This document shows, one piece after another, positions 46,702 through 59,600 of a stretch of 64,000 nucleotides of DNA. The notes under the pieces are model-generated. The model saw only the letters and a list, made by a program, of their open reading frames with translations, was not told where the DNA came from and ran no database searches. Within the stretch, counting starts at the first letter, position 1. The number at the start of each line of letters is the position of its first letter. The DNA is from Mugil cephalus (Eukaryota > Chordata > Actinopteri > Mugiliformes > Mugilidae). The DNA lies in the NCBI RefSeq assembly GCF_022458985.1, contig NC_061781.1:9637501-9701500 (forward strand). The letters run 5' to 3'. The position numbers were made by a program, and so were the translations under genes.

Positions 46702-47351
46702 TTACTATTGTTAAGTCCTTTGTTTGCAGTGAAGACACATTCTTCTAGTTTCATAAATGTCCTCTCCATCTTTCTGACAGCAGTGACTTCAGTGAAAAAA
46801 TGCCTTCATGACACTCGGATATTCTATATTCCAACTTGGAAATGTCAGACTTCCCATATCATAGCGTTCACATTATAGCAGTGAGGCAAAAAATTAAGTT
46901 TGGTATGTTGTGATATATTGTTACGTTTGCTGAACATTAAAATATGTGCAGCAGCTATTTTTCTATTTTGGAAGCAGTTTGAGTCAACTCATTTGACAGC
47001 TCATTTTTCCCAAGTTGTCTTGAATGCAGCATCAGCTGCAGCTGGATCTCAACCATGCTGTCCAAGACCCACCCCCACCCTACTCCTGACTGGCTAGTGA
47101 TGTTAGTTGAGAGAGGGAAAGCTGTGTTACTCCATTGGTTGATGAACTCAATCGACAGCTGGAACCTGACAATATCCCACATCAACATTATTATTTTTCT
47201 AAATGTTGATCTGTTGGTAAATCGCAATTGAACGCCGCACGCCAGAGATCTGGTACGATGCTGGAATACTGCCTCGTACATGGAGACACACCCAATACCA
47301 CCTGTGATCTCTGGGGTGCAGGAGGCATGGACCCAAGATTGGGAACCACTG
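46574..47351. mobile_element. 778-bp hAT-like element in als2 intron 1
   Basis: Starts CAGTGGTTCCCAACC (46574) and ends TTGGGAACCACTG (47351). The terminal 13 bases are perfect reverse complements, and CAGTGGTTCCCAA resembles hAT/Charlie-type ends. The 8 bases outside each end (ATCTACAA and ATGTAAAG) agree at 5 positions, compatible with a decayed target-site duplication. It holds a (ATT)n run at 46664-46702 and no transposase. Confidence 0.75.
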
Positions 47352-47516
47352 ATGTAAAGGGGCATTTATGTACATAAACTGATAATGATGATTGTTGTAA
47401 TCCAGAGCCAGAGAAGAACCATTTATACGAAAGCTTTAGTCTTCATTGTAAATGCCAGACATTATGTCAAGTAATTGCTGTAATGAACTGTACACTCGTG
47501 TTGTTTTGGCAAACAG

Positions 47517-47688
47517 GTGTTCAAGAAGAAGCAAGCAGTTGGATCCTGACGAACGAATGAGACGAGGAGACGGGACCGAGTATTTGCTTTGTTCCCGTTA
47601 ACTGAGTGCTCCGAAAAAATGTTAATAAAGCTGCCGTCAGTGCGCTGGGGAATGGAGAGCCTGAAGTGATGGAGAACCGAGAAGAAAG
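47517..47688 (+). CDS. als2: als2 exon 2 (start codon at 47669)
   Basis: Acceptor AAACAG ends at 47516 and donor GTAAAC begins at 47689. The coding part is 47669-47688 (MENREE plus two bases). The rest is 5' untranslated and carries two short upstream frames. Confidence 0.8.
47557..47601 (+). promoter_or_regulatory. Upstream ORF 1 in the als2 leader
   Basis: An ATG-initiated frame of 14 codons ending TAA, entirely inside the 5' untranslated part of exon 2. Confidence 0.6.
47619..47669 (+). promoter_or_regulatory. Upstream ORF 2, stop overlaps the als2 start
   Basis: An ATG-initiated frame of 16 codons whose TGA (47667-47669) overlaps the als2 ATG (47669-47671) by one base, giving TGATG. Such an arrangement can make main-frame translation depend on leaky scanning or reinitiation. 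Confidence 0.6.
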
Positions 47689-50600
47689 GTAAACACATCC
47701 AAACACACTAATGCACTTGCAGCTGTTCTGATAACATCTCCCCAGCAGCCTGTTTCCACTGGAAACATGGTGGGTACTGCAAAATGACCTTGTGTTTCCT
47801 CTAGCTGCCGTCCTGACTATATTTACACTTAGATCCACCAGTGATGTCTCACAGCAAATTTAATTTATTTATTTTTACAAATAGAGAGAACTTTTATACC
47901 TTTGTAATTTAAATTGGTTTTAAAAGTAAAAAGTAATTTATGTTGAATAACGTTTCTGTTAAAATCCAGTCAAAACCTGCAGTAGAAAGTTTTAGTCAGT
48001 ATTGAGCTTCTGGAGTTTTCAGCTTGCGTTCACCATATAATCCACTCCAGAAGAGCGTCTGCTTCGCGGTTATCCAGAATGTTCATGTCCGCTTCAGTGC
48101 GACTGTTAGATTGAGTCATTGACAGATTTGTTCTCCGCCCTCGAGATACATGTCAGGGCCTGCAGATGCTTAATTGACGGCTGAATGAGTTGGAATTCAA
48201 TCCATTATTCACTCATGTTGGTCTCAAGGAAAACCCAAACAAAATTAATAAAAATTTAATAAAACCGGCGGTGTCCAGGTTCAGCATTTCGTGCCGGTGT
48301 TGAGCTCGCATTCGGGTTTGGACAAAATGTGTCCGCACATTTCAAATCAAGGCCGGTAATAGCTTGCACGTGTTTTCTGCAGCCCCGCGGACGAGGAGGC
48401 CTCCGCGCCTCCTGATCGTGGACTGCTCCACATCTGGAATTCAGCGGGCCTCAGCCAGCAGCTCTGTCCAGAGAGAGTGCTGCTGTCTAGGCCTGTTCTG
48501 CAGGTCTCTCTGGGAGAACACCATGGCCTCCTGCTAGCACAGGGTGAGTGTCTTTGTAGCAAAATAGGACTGGGTGGTAGTTTTGTCTCACAAATCAAGA
48601 TATAGTGTTTCATAGTAACAGTTTCTTTAATTCTAGTTGAGTCTTTCAACATTAGGACGTGAATATTCCCTTTTTTAGACTGGTCGACCCTATAGTGAGT
48701 ATAAAGGTTTAGCAGGTAATGCTGATGTGATGGTTGTATTGCCAGTGTAATGATACTGTAATTATTATGGGTAGACATCTGCACTAGTTAACGGTTATAT
48801 AACCTATTGAAAAATATTTACTTAATTTAACTGTGTAATGAGCAGGAAGAGTCAGGTTTTCCTCTCAGTTGGTCGTCTGAAACCAGGCTGTTGCCGTGGA
48901 GCCTTCCCACCGTGGTTATTTATTATATCTTCGACAATGAAGCCTTTCTACTCAGCTGTTGCGTTCTTCCAGGCGGCCAAGTTTATTCGTTCGGAGAGCT
49001 GTTATGGAGGGATCTGAGCGTCCCGGCGTCTGCTCCGGCGCTGGAGGTCTCTCTGCTGGGGAAGACCGTGGTTCGAGTGGTGGCCGGCGGCTTCCACTGC
49101 GGGGCACTGAGCGACCAGGGCAACGTCTACATGTGGGGGGAGAATACCGCAGGGCAGTGCGGGGTACCTGAGAGAGGCACAGTCACGAACATCACAGGTT
49201 GGTCGACGCCGTCCTCTTTCCCCATTTACGGCCCTTCCCTCAGTGCCTCAGTTCATGTTCATTTTCTAGTCGCTCCACTCTTTCTTCTCCATTTCTTTTA
49301 CACGTTTCTGAGGAATAAGCATTTTCAGAGAACACTTCCCCATTTTGTGGCTGAAGTTTTTATAAACTTTTTCTCTTTATCTCTCATGGCATTTTAACTT
49401 TTATGACTTTAATGACGCAGACGATTGCCTTGCTTCAGTTCCAGAGCCCTGCTCAGTCAGCGTGGTGGACAGTGAGGTCATCCCTCCAGCCATCGTCCGG
49501 GTCGTGGACATTGCCTGCGGTCGGGAGCACAGCCTGGCTCTGTCAGCCCAGAGTGAGCTGTGGGCGTGGGGAAGTGGCTGCCAGCTCGGCCTGGTCACCA
49601 GCACCTTCCCTGTGTGGAGACCACAGAAGGTGGGCTGCATGTGGCAATGACTCAATGAATTTATTTTGCAGCTCTAACCTGGATATAAACAAAAGAATGA
49701 TCTTACAGTTTATATGATTCGTGCAGTCGACTCTAAAACCATTCAGAGTCTTTTTATATTTATATTTGAACTGATGAGAAAGAAAATCCTCGTCACATGT
49801 TAGTTGTGTGAATGAGAACAACGTATTTAAAATAGTACATTTCACCATCATTGATCAGATTTGTGTTCTCTTCCAGGTGGAGCACCTGGCAGGCAGGCAC
49901 GTGATCCAGGTACACTCTCAGATACCTCCACTGCCACATTAAAACTACAAAAATGGAGGTAGATCCAGCGTCACTGGCTCAATTTGTTTCCTGCAGGTAG
50001 CTTGTGGTGCGTACCACAGCCTGGCTGTTGTTCGCAGTTTACCTCCCCAGGACTACAATACCCAGAATCCCCCGAAAAAGAGGGAGCGGGGCCAGTCGCC
50101 TCACTGCACGGTGACGGAGAGGGAGGAGGCTTTTGATGAGGCTCACTACTGTCCACTTGGGGTGGAGCTGACTGAGGCCATGAAAGACGAGGTAATTACC
50201 ACTTTACAGGAAGCAAATGAACACAACATGCTGCTTCGTGCCTATAAACCAGAACATTATAACTACACAAGTGAAGCCAGAACCACTGATTACCTTGGAA
50301 AATTAAGACACATCAAGGTATGGGAAAATATTGGGCTAGAGTTTTCCAGTGTTTGAGTGCAGGGGAAATTCAGAGGTGTGTGCTGTTGATGCAGTACGCT
50401 GCAGATAAAGGGATCTCCAGTATCTCGGTGCCAGATATTACAAAACATCCTCAGAGATCTTGTCAAGCTCGTGCACTGACAGGTTGGCGCTGTTTTGTCA
50501 ACATGCAGATAACCGACAGCATAAAAGACAGGCACGATCTAGCCTGGAGGCCAGACCGACTTCCTTGCCCACAAATTATTTTGTGGTTGAAAGTTTGTCT

Positions 50601-53600
50601 GGAGCAAACTCTACTCCGGCGAAGACCCGTTTGGGCCAATCAAATTTGGGTGGGTTTTTATGTGGCGGTGGACATGAAAATAACACCGACACAGTCGTGC
50701 GCGTCATCTCAGAGCAGCGTGGAGTTGAATTCGTTTGCAACAAAAATGGCTCAGACTTTTTGTGCAGCTACCCACTTACCAGACCCTGATGAGATTTGAT
50801 TGTAGCTTCGCCAGCCTAGGCATGATCATAAGGTTTAGACTCGACGATGTATACGCTGCCTACCCTTCCTGTCGTAATCAGAGCGGTATAATATGACAGC
50901 ATCTAGGGGTAGTAAACATGTCTTGGCTGACTTTTAAAGCAGTCATTTCCATGATCTGGTACCACAGCTGTTAGCTGTTTCAGCGCTGTTTGATGCCCTT
51001 CTATGGTTTGCATTCCCAGACTTCTCCCAGAAGACGAGGCCCCAGACAAAGGCTCCAACCTGGGGGAATGTCAGCTGGCAGCAGCCCTGGCTCTGGAGCC
51101 AGTTCGTGCCCATTTTCTGATGACGGAAAATCAAACACTAAACAGTACAGTGTTAATAGACTTGTGTTTCTCTTTTATCCCTCAGTTTTGCACTTATGTC
51201 ATCTATTTTATTTTATTTTTTTTGCTTTCTTGTGTCTCTCTCTTTTGCCTTCTTTTCCTTTCACTGCAAAACTTCAGGAGGAGCGTTCCAGTTACCACCA
51301 GTCTTGGAGCCGAGGGGCACGATAACTCTTTAACCCTAAGTGATGGCAGCCCTAAAGCACACCCATCGTCAGACCAGAGAGCCAACAAGAACGCAGCCTC
51401 CCCTGATGAACTGGAGCTTCAGAAACTCCTGGAGAAACTTTCGGGTCACTCACTGGAGCCGCGTCACACCACAGGAACAGGAGATGACGACTCGCTGAGC
51501 AGCCACACCTCAGGTTGGTGTCATTTGTTCCTTCTTTCTTAGTTCATATTTCCTTTCTGATGTATTATTTCATTTCATGCCTTTCGGTTGGTTAGACGTT
51601 TGGTATTTAACATGCTTATTCTTTCTCTCTTTATTGTTCCTTAATTTGGGCTTTGTTCTTCATTCAGCTGCTTTTGGGGGTTTTGTTGTGATCTTTTTTT
51701 TTCGACCAGTGTGTGTTTGTGTTCTTTTATTCGATTCAGCGTCGCTTTGTTCTTTGCAAATTCAATATTTAATCTGTTTTCTTTCTCTTTCCGACAATAA
51801 TGTTCTCTTCCTCTCCCCTCCTCGATCATTGCATCCAGATGACAGCTGCCTTTCCTCAACTCCTTCCACGGATCTGTTGACTTCCAGTTACAAAGACGAC
51901 TCAATCGTCAAGAAACAAAGCCACGAGTAAGGCTGACTTAAGTTAACTGTGAACCGCTGTCTGCTCAAGAGTTTCTGATAATTAATGTATCACTTCAATA
52001 ATCTTATGTCACAAAACTCAGATTTGTGTTGTGATATTTTTGTGAATCTTCCTTTTTATCTGCCAACTGGTTTCAAGTAATCTTTGACCTTCTGTCCCAC
52101 AGCGACGGTGGACTTTCTGGGCCGTACTCATCTTCCCCGGTGTGTTTGGAAGAAGTTCGTCTCTGTCTGGAAAGGGAAAATCAGGCGCTGCGGGGGCAGA
52201 AGAGCTCCAGTCTCACAAATATACACCAGAAGGGGATAACAGCAACGAGCAGGAGACGCTCACTTCCTGGAACTCCCACCCATGGTAGGAATGGCAGGGT
52301 GTGGACAAATTGACTGTACTTTGGGGAAATAAATGTATTTGCTGTCATGCCAAAAAGTTAGATGAAAAGACTGATACACCCTAAATATAACCCAAGAGAC
52401 TGTTAACTTTGCTTATTATCAAGACCAGAAGAAGCTATTCAGGGCAACTCCTTGTAAAAACTACAGGTTGTAGTTTTTTAGATTTTCAGTTGAAATGAAC
52501 AGACACAGGACAGCATGTCAATTGCTCGAGTAACAGTGAATCATCGTGAACAGTGCCAGAAGAATCACTGATTCTATTCCTCCACGTCTGGCGAACAAGG
52601 AAGAAAAAATCTAAATGTTATCTGCAGCATAAATACACAGGGCAGTCTCTGCCCGTGTTTGCCTTTCAATTTGACACACTTAACAATAATGGATTCTTTA
52701 AAACCTGACTTTACCGGTTGATAAATAAATCACGGATGGATGTGTTATTGTTGCTTTCTTGACATAACAGCGTTCGCTTGTTATCAGAATCAAATGAAAA
52801 AGGCCACGCATTAGAAGTATCAGAGAGTCCTTTAGTCACAGTAGAGTAGCTTGTTTTGCATGAGCTAAAAATCCTCCCCTCTTATCTCGGTCTGGTTAAC
52901 CATTTAAAGCCTCTTCGCTTGGAGAGTACACGAAATATCTTGTGCGTATGGTGCAATGAAACTGTGAGGCAGGCACAGGATCAAGTCTGACATTCAAAGG
53001 CACTGGCAGACACACCACAATAACTTCTCTTTTTCTGGTAGTTTCAGTAGTTCAAAATGAAAGTCTCCCACTGGTGAGCACAGACCTGAAAATCCCTCAT
53101 AGGTTTTAGTTTTCACGCAGTTATATGTACGTATTTGCTAGGGATTGAATAGAACCCTTTTTCACTGAAGATGATTTTATTGCCACTGTAAAGCTGCAGC
53201 TGCCCCGAGCGCTCATCTCACTGCTGGCAGATTTCTTTAGGGTGTGTTCATACCAAACCTTCAGGTGCGGTTTATTTGTCTTTGTCCACGAAGTGCATTT
53301 AATTTTTGGGTGTTGAGAACAGTGTGAACTTATGCAGTTCAACCTAACACTTAGCAGAGTTATTCGAGCTTCTTCGCCATATTACGAATTAAGCTGAAAC
53401 AGTTCCCTTACCAGGTCTTTATTTCTACCATCGTGTGTTTTTCCTTCAGGATCTCCGCGGCGGCGCCACCCTTGCGCCTGCAGGCCGTCCTCCGCTGGTC
53501 GAGGTCAGGCTGCAGCGCAGGAGGAGGCAGGGGACGGGCTGCCGTCTCTGGAGACAGAGGTGTGGAGCTGGGGCCGCGGGTCTGAGGGACAACTTGGACA

Positions 53601-56600
53601 TGGAGACCAGCTCGCCAGGTCTGGACGCGCAGTCGCGATACATTTACGTGAAGAAAACAGTGTAATTGTGCAACAATGTTTAAAGCTAATCTTGAGGACG
53701 AATCTCAATTTCACCAATTTATTTGGCAACGTTAAACCACATGCTAACATTTCAGCCTGGTGGGTCTTCATCAGAGCTCCAAAGTCTGTGCTAGCTCCCT
53801 ACACTGAACATTGAACAATGAATTGATAGCATTACAACACAAAGCACTGGGAAGGCGCATCCTCTTCAAGAACATATGTTTAAAGCTAATAAGAACATCT
53901 TATTCCTCTTATTCTTATCTTATTCCTGCAACTGCTGTCTTCATGTTTGCATTTGTGGAAATGTTGCAGACATTGGATAAACTGCTTAATAAGAGACGTA
54001 AGTTTTTCCTTATTTAGCTTGGAACAAATCTAAATGTTGAAATATAATACCACATTTAAAAATGCTTTTATCCAACCTTGAACGCCTCTTGGAAACATAT
54101 ATCCATGCTACCTATATGACCTTATAAAGTGTTGTAACAGTGGTATCTTGTGATAAAATAGTCAAATAAATGACAATAAATAACTTTTGCGTGTTAAGTC
54201 ACAAGAAAATAATTGTATCCACAAGACTAAAGACATAAACGTGTGTGCGTCCAGGCTCCAGCCTCTGTGTATCAAGTCTTTGACGGGGGAGGAAGTGATC
54301 AGAGTTGCCGCAGGGTCTCACCACTCGCTGGCTCTCACTGCTCAGTGCCAGGTAGCGAAACCACGCACACACATTCAGTACTTAACCTTTACATTAAGCT
54401 CAAAACATCAACCTTTTTAATGTCTAAAGGTCAAATTTGGTCTCGACAAACACAGAAGTGTGCTTTTCACAAACACGCACATAAACCGTCCTGTGTGTCG
54501 CAGGTGTACTCATGGGGCAGCAACATGTGTGGACAGCTTGGTCATGTCAACAATCCTGTCACTTTGCCTCAACAAGTGAAGGTTGGTACAGTCAGTCAGT
54601 CACGCTCAATTTGAGCCCTTCACGCTTTTCTCAAAAACACAGAAACGAGATTGTCCTAATAATGCGTCGCCTTTTTTGAACCTCTCGGACCACCGTAGCT
54701 GTCCGACGGCCTCCGGGTGTGGGACTTGTCGGCCGGCCAGAGCCACTCCCTCCTCCTCGCTGATGGAGACTGTGTCCAGCCGGTGCTGCTGTACTGCAGC
54801 CAGCAGCAAGAGCCGCTATCGGTGCGGAGCGAGAAGTCAAACCACAGGCAAAGCTCGCGCCAGAGGTCACCGAGCAAGACGGAGAGTTACACAGTCAGAC
54901 CCACCATGCTGCCTTTCTGCATCGAGGTATGTAAACACAGCTCTAGACTGATGGTAAGGAGGATGATGGATGGAACATTTTCCTATTGCACCACTGGGAT
55001 TTATTTATTTCCACATATTTCTCATAGGTCGGTGTGGTTGAAGCACAAGAAACAGACATATCGAGTTATACGTTTGGCAGTCAAAAGCAGGCGCAGTCGT
55101 TTTTGCATTAAGGGACAGATGCAATCCCGAAATTTCGTGAACAAACATGACCAGGGTTTGTTTTGTTGATGTGCAACGCCAGAGTTGACCTCATCCACAC
55201 CAGCTGCAGCAAACCTGTAATTGAAACCTAAACGTAACGGCGGTGTTTCTTCTCTTCCCGTGTCTAGATGGGTTACATTAGCAGTGTGTGCAGCGGCGGT
55301 CAGAGCTGCGCGGTGCTTTCAGACCACAACGTCATGGGTTTTATCTCGGCTGTACACGAGCTGGCCTCCAGAGAGAGACAGTTCTACTGCTGGTTGAGCA
55401 GCGTCAGGAAGGTCCTCCTCACTCCAGTGTGTAACAGAGGTGAGAAATACAAACTAAAAATAGATGAAGACACAAAGCTTTTTATTTGCGACGTGGTACA
55501 GTCGTGGTTCGATCGCCTCACGCGTCAACGTATTCTTGTGTTTTAAATGTTTGTGCGCAAATATTTGCCCTCTCGTTCACAGAGCGTGTGTGCCCGGCGT
55601 TAGGTGAGGCGTGCACTCACCTCTTCTTCTCTGTCTGTGAGAGTTTCGTTCACCTGAGCACCCTGATCGGTCGACACGCCACGTCTCTTAGCTACTTCCT
55701 CCATGATATGCAGGGCTTTGATATCACGTCCCTTCCCCTGCTGATGCACACTGAGTATTTCCTGGAAACGTACAAAAAGTAAGTTTTATTGTCTGGGCAC
55801 ACAAGGTCACAACTGCATTGTCCTGAAACAATAGTGTGCGGGCATTACTGTTAAAATGGATTTCTTCTTTTCCATAATAGTTGCTCGTTTAACACGTCCT
55901 CTGTGGTTCTGAGTGAGAGCAAACAAAAAAGTGAAAAATACATAAATACAGGATATAAAAAAGTGCTTGCATAAGGCTTTTCTAGCTTAGAAGCACTTTA
56001 CTCAAACACTTATGCTGCCATTAAAAGGTGCTTCCCTGTGGGGGAAAGTGTTTGTTTGTGGCAGGAGCTCCCATCCTCCTTTAAGTTGCAACAACCTGCT
56101 CTGATTCCTTTAACTGCCTTTTACTAAAACAGCATCGCTCCCTGATAAAACTCAACTTACTCAGCTCTAAATACTGTAAACTTGGTTAACTTCCTGTTTA
56201 TATTCTTTGGTACGGTTTTAAATCCGTGCTGACGTTCCTACTCCTACACATCTTTCAGAAACAAACCAGGGTGGTAAGAGAGTAGATGCACAGCAAATAT
56301 AACTAAAACTTACAAAGTGTCTTTTGACATCAGAGTCTGTAGACAGAGAGAGAGAAGAGCCGGTGGGAAAAATTGCTTTGACTTTCAAACAGGAACAGTA
56401 TCTCCGACAAAAGATTAACATTACAAATAGTTCTTATTAAGGGCTTATCTTCTCCTCATACTGTTATACTGTATTTAGCATGTGGATTAATTAGAAAAAA
56501 GCACACTGAAACCTCTCTTTGTCTGCCCTGCTAGGTATTGTTCTGCGGTTGGCGACTTTCAAGTAATGGGCGGATTCCAGCCTCTTCACAAACTGTCACT

Positions 56601-59600
56601 GTAAGCTCCATTATGTGTTTAATGTACTGCAACACTGAAAGCAGACGCCTCGTTTTCTTTTATGAAGCCTCATCTAGTGCGTCACTGCAGGGGGCTCGAG
56701 CAGCAGCCATCTTTTTATTCATTTTGTCGAGAAATACCCAGTTGTTCTGCGCCTTTTATCTCTACTCAAACTATCACAGATACATTAAAAGTGTCTCTGC
56801 CTCTTTGTTTCTGTCCAGCGACTGTTTAGGCTGTCAGCAGACCGCGCTCACTCAGCTGTGTGTGTCAGACCAGTCTGTCAATGGAGATGTGGATCTGGTT
56901 TCAATGCTGTACTGGCCTCTGCAGCAGCTCCACCAATACAGCCGAGTCCTGCTCAAACTGGCGGCGTGCTATGATGTGGTGAGGACAGCACCCCGCTCTT
57001 ATTTCTTTGTCCCTTCCCACTGAAATCTTTCTTTCATTAACCATCCTCCTTTACTTTCAGGGCTTTCTACAAGTGTCAGTGTAATAAGATTCCACATCTT
57101 GTTCACATATACAGTAAAAAAAATAAATAAAAAAAAGCTCTCTTTCTCCCCGTCTTTCTTTCTTTTCGTCCCCCAGTTAACCGTCGAGTATCAGTCCCTG
57201 GATCAGGGCAGCAGACATTATGAGTCTCTGTCTTTGTCGCTGCTGAGGAGAAAGAAGGAGGCTGAAACCACCTTCCTCTTCTGGAAGACGCACTCTGGAA
57301 AAAACACCGTGAGTCCAGTTCTTTTGTATTTTATAACCCCTTTTCTATTCTGTTTTTTCTTTTTTTTTTTGTTTGTTTTTTTGTAACAGAGAAATATTAC
57401 ATCACCTAGAGGATATGCACTGGATGGTGCGCTCTCCCACCGCAGCTCCGCTTGTAACATTTATTCCACCGCTCAGGGCTAACGGCATTCCTGGCAGCGC
57501 TCTCCGTGTGCTCCTTTCCAAATCGAGCTTATCCACGAAGTCGGCTCCATCAATAAGCTTTGCCAGTAACAGCCCCAGGTCATCTGATAACACTAGATAT
57601 TACTGGGGTTAAAACCTGGTTTAATACACACAGCTCAGGAGTGCAGTTGTCATCAGTGCACAGTAAATGCTACATACACAGTGTGCACTGATCAGGCGTA
57701 GCATTATGACCACCGTGGTCGTCAGTGGTTTTAATGTTGTGGCTGATCTGTGTTTGTCAGTGCTCAGATTTATATTATTTGTCGCCATAGATGTGACGAT
57801 TAAAGCTGACAGCACTGATATACAGAACAAAGTGTGTTTGCTCGCGTGGTAGCGGTGGTCATATGTAAATACAGGTTGTCCCTCTGCTGAGTTTGTCCAC
57901 CTGGTTAATGGTGGAGTCCTCAGCTGTTCCCACGTGTTATTTTTGGAGCCATGTTTGTCGATAGCGAAGAAGCAGACAGGAAGCGGAGGGAGACGGGAGG
58001 GCGTGACGCGCAGAAACGGAGAAGGACTCGAACCGTAGAAGTTGTGATTATGTGGCGCCTGTCGTTGACTGTTCACCTGGCAGAGTGCACCAGTCTGCGA
58101 GATTGTGATCTACACGTGTGTTTGTTCTTCAGGAGGTTCTGCGCCTCCCGCGGCGTCGAGTGGTGTGTGAAAGCAGCAACAGATCCCTGACTCCGCAGAA
58201 CGCCGGGCGGTTCTCCAATCACTGGTTCATACTGTTCAACGACGTGCTGGTTCACACACAGGTACTCAGACACACACACACAGACAGAAAAAAATAACAC
58301 AAACTAAGCTTTTGTTCTTCTATTGGTGGGGCAGTGCACTTTTTTAGTAGAGACCATGTATTTTTTTCTTAATTACTTAAGTTTATATGCCAAGAAAATA
58401 TCCACAGGATTGTTGTGTTTCAGATCACACCCAAGCTTCCACTCCAATCTCTGTCTCGCTGACGTTTCTGGACACCTGCGCATAAAGTTTACATGTGTAA
58501 AATGTGTTTTTCGTTCATTCATTCAGGGTTCCATTCCCTCTCAAAACTTTGTAAGTATATCTGGCATCAGTTTGCCCTAATTTCACCTCCAGCCACCTGA
58601 GCAGTTTAACCCTGAGCTGCAGCAGCTTTGTTGGCCGGCCTCTGTTCAGGGCTTCCACTCTGACAGGTTGGAATGGGATTTCAAGTCAAACTAATAAATG
58701 GTAATACAGGACCTCATGCACATTAAAGCTACTATTCAATCAAATCCATTTACCTTTACCTCCTCTGTGCAGTTATTTAGTGAGCAAGTTCCTCAAACTA
58801 GACTATAACAGCCAAAATGAATAATAATTTTAATTTAAATTAATTTTATTATTATTTTAATAATTAATTTTATTACATCTATTGTATGTGTGTATGTACA
58901 TACAGTATAATGTTAAGTCGACTTGAGTTTATGTTCAACAGCATTGGTAGTGTTACATACTTTAACACTGAAGATGTCCTGTGTTATCATTTATTTTTTG
59001 CATGTTCTTCTGTCGACTGTTTCTGCCCATGCTGGACTTGAGCTGCTGCCAAACATCCCGCTGTGTGTAGATTTGGGTTTAGAAGACGAGCTTAGGTCTT
59101 AGTGGTCGTAGGTCTCAGACAGTGAGGGTCATAGTGAAAGGATCCAAGTCTAATCCAAGAGACAACATCACCTGCTCCAAACTGGTGGACATAACTGTTA
59201 AGGAATAAAATACGTTTCGTTGCCTTGTTCTTTGTGTTTCCTCCTCACTGGTTTGGTGTTTGTTTTAGAAAAGTCTAGGTTTTCCCTTCCTTTCCATTTG
59301 GTGTGGTGTGATAATAGAAAACCCTGCCACGTCTCTTGTTTAGCATATTTGGAATATAACTGGGAAATGATGCACATTCCTCTTCCTCTTCTATTTCACT
59401 CCTTTTTACAGCCCTTTCTGCTCACGTGCACTCAGTAAAACTGAAATCACACTGGACATGTTTTTTGTAACTTCCCTAATTTACCAGCACATGGACTAAA
59501 CCACAATTGAGCACTAACAGAGGCAAACCTTTTGGTCGTTCTGGTTGCGGTCATGCCTCAAGATACGAGTTTTGCAATCTCAGATTGTGCGATGTTACCA

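Noticed and set aside
50320-50799. 159-codon frame in als2 intron 7
   Set aside because: It lies in a probable transposon insertion. Exons 7 and 8 join in frame without it and it shows no alsin similarity.
56218-56421. Possible extra als2 coding exon in the intron before 56535
   Set aside because: Exons 55583-55778 and 56535-56600 are contiguous in alsin and in phase, so nothing is missing.
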